In this document: one piece after another, positions 23,285 to 23,597 of the stretch
Numbering within the stretch: position 1 is the stretch's first letter
Layout: the number at the start of each line of letters is the position of its first letter
Assembly: GCA_965603355.1 (NCBI GenBank)
Contig: CBFDCQ010000051.1
Span: 1-23,597 of the forward strand
DNA: 23,597 bases
Reading direction: 5' to 3'
Source of the DNA: CBFDCQ01 sp965603355
GTDB lineage: Bacteria; Hydrogenedentota; CAZGCA01; CBFDCQ01
Position numbers and translations under genes: made by a program
Notes under the pieces: generated by a model
The model's input: the letters and a program-made list of their open reading frames with translations, nothing else
The model's database searches: none
Told to the model about the DNA's origin: nothing

Positions 23285-23597
23285 TGGTTTCCTCTATGCA
23301 AATGATGTGTTTCTCCGTACGCACGTAGATCCGCCCGTCGAGATAGGCCGGTGTGGCGTGAGTCGGCTCGCCCAGCTTGGGAGAGCCTATCAGCTCAAAC
23401 TGTGGACCTGCTTTGAAGATCTGCATCGTGCCCTCCACGTCGAGGGCATAGATCCGGTCGCCCACGAGAATAGGCGAGGAGTAGAATCCCTCGTCGAACT
23501 CGTGGATCCACACTTGGGCGCCCGTCTCGATGTCCAGACACACTATGTCTCCGAGGGACGTGGCTATGTAAAAGTGCTTCTCGGTAGCCACGGGGCT
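23277..23597 (-). CDS. PQQ-like beta-propeller protein, C-terminal part (cut by window edge)
   Basis: At least 106 residues of the C-terminus are visible. Propeller blades are clear: FYIATSLGDIVCLDIETGAQ followed by VWIHEF, YSSPILVGDRIYALDVEGTM, and HATPAYLDGRIYVRTEKHI. The start lies outside the window; an in-frame GTG at 23591 falls mid-blade and is not a convincing start. The TAA at 23277 overlaps the GTG start of the NuoE-HydB fusion by 8 nt (GTGAGTAACG), so the two are translationally coupled. It is the third PQQ-like protein in the window and the second in this operon. Whether it is exported cannot be seen here; the N-terminus, outside the window, would decide this. Confidence 0.85.
   Translation of the reverse strand, partial: SPVATEKHFYIATSLGDIVCLDIETGAQVWIHEFDEGFYSSPILVGDRIYALDVEGTMQIFKAGPQFELIGSPKLGEPTHATPAYLDGRIYVRTEKHIICIEETSE

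Overview
This window looks like a chromosomal segment from an uncultivated, fairly GC-rich bacterium of the Planctomycetota / PVC / Hydrogenedentes / Sumerlaeota kind. That placement is an inference. It rests on a PQQ-like beta-propeller protein with a WPTWRGP start, a Tat-exported sugar-isomerase-like TIM barrel, secreted right-handed beta-helix proteins (one with a PDZ tail, one with Pmp-type GGGM/FxxN repeats), and abundant short dispersed repeats. There is no rRNA, convincing tRNA, CRISPR array or complete transposase gene.

Left third (1-7129). A secreted PQQ-like beta-propeller protein (472-1803, +) has a good sigma70-type promoter at 344-372. It converges on a Tat-exported hydroxypyruvate-isomerase-like protein (1847-2767, -) and a secreted beta-helix/PDZ protein (2893-5415, -). 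Then come three small minus-strand membrane proteins (5675-5995, 6083-6520, 6578-7129). Two begin with a zinc ribbon, and copies of a short dispersed repeat lie just downstream of two of the three genes. I do not recognise these three.

Middle (7130-10976). This is a repeat-rich region around one lipoprotein alpha/beta hydrolase (8165-9418, -). It holds a tandem array with a 206-bp period, two copies of an 83-bp element made of two opposed palindromes (REPIN-like), a 56-bp direct repeat present on both sides of the hydrolase, and a 166-bp element with 19-bp terminal inverted repeats. That last element carries a 36-codon remnant of a GxxExxY protein. A 68-residue coiled-coil-like protein (10479-10685, -) follows.

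Right half (10977-23597). A secreted Pmp-repeat beta-helix protein (10977-12836, +) converges on a minus-strand gene series that runs off the right edge. The genes are so tightly packed (overlaps of 8, 10 and 1 nt; gaps of 6, 5 and 15 nt) that one transcript is likely. In order of transcription they are: the end of a PQQ-like protein; a 793-residue NuoE-HydB/NuoF fusion; a 494-residue Fe-S flavoprotein with NuoG-like and GltD-like parts but no recognisable NAD(P)H domain; a GT4 glycosyltransferase; a membrane-anchored PQQ-like propeller; a LolD/MacB-type ABC ATPase; and a ten-TM FtsX-type permease. The two redox proteins resemble a compacted relative of the electron-bifurcating HydBC / Sporomusa-type Nfn (Stn) enzymes. 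Their coupling to a glycosyltransferase, propeller and envelope ABC exporter is the most unusual thing here.
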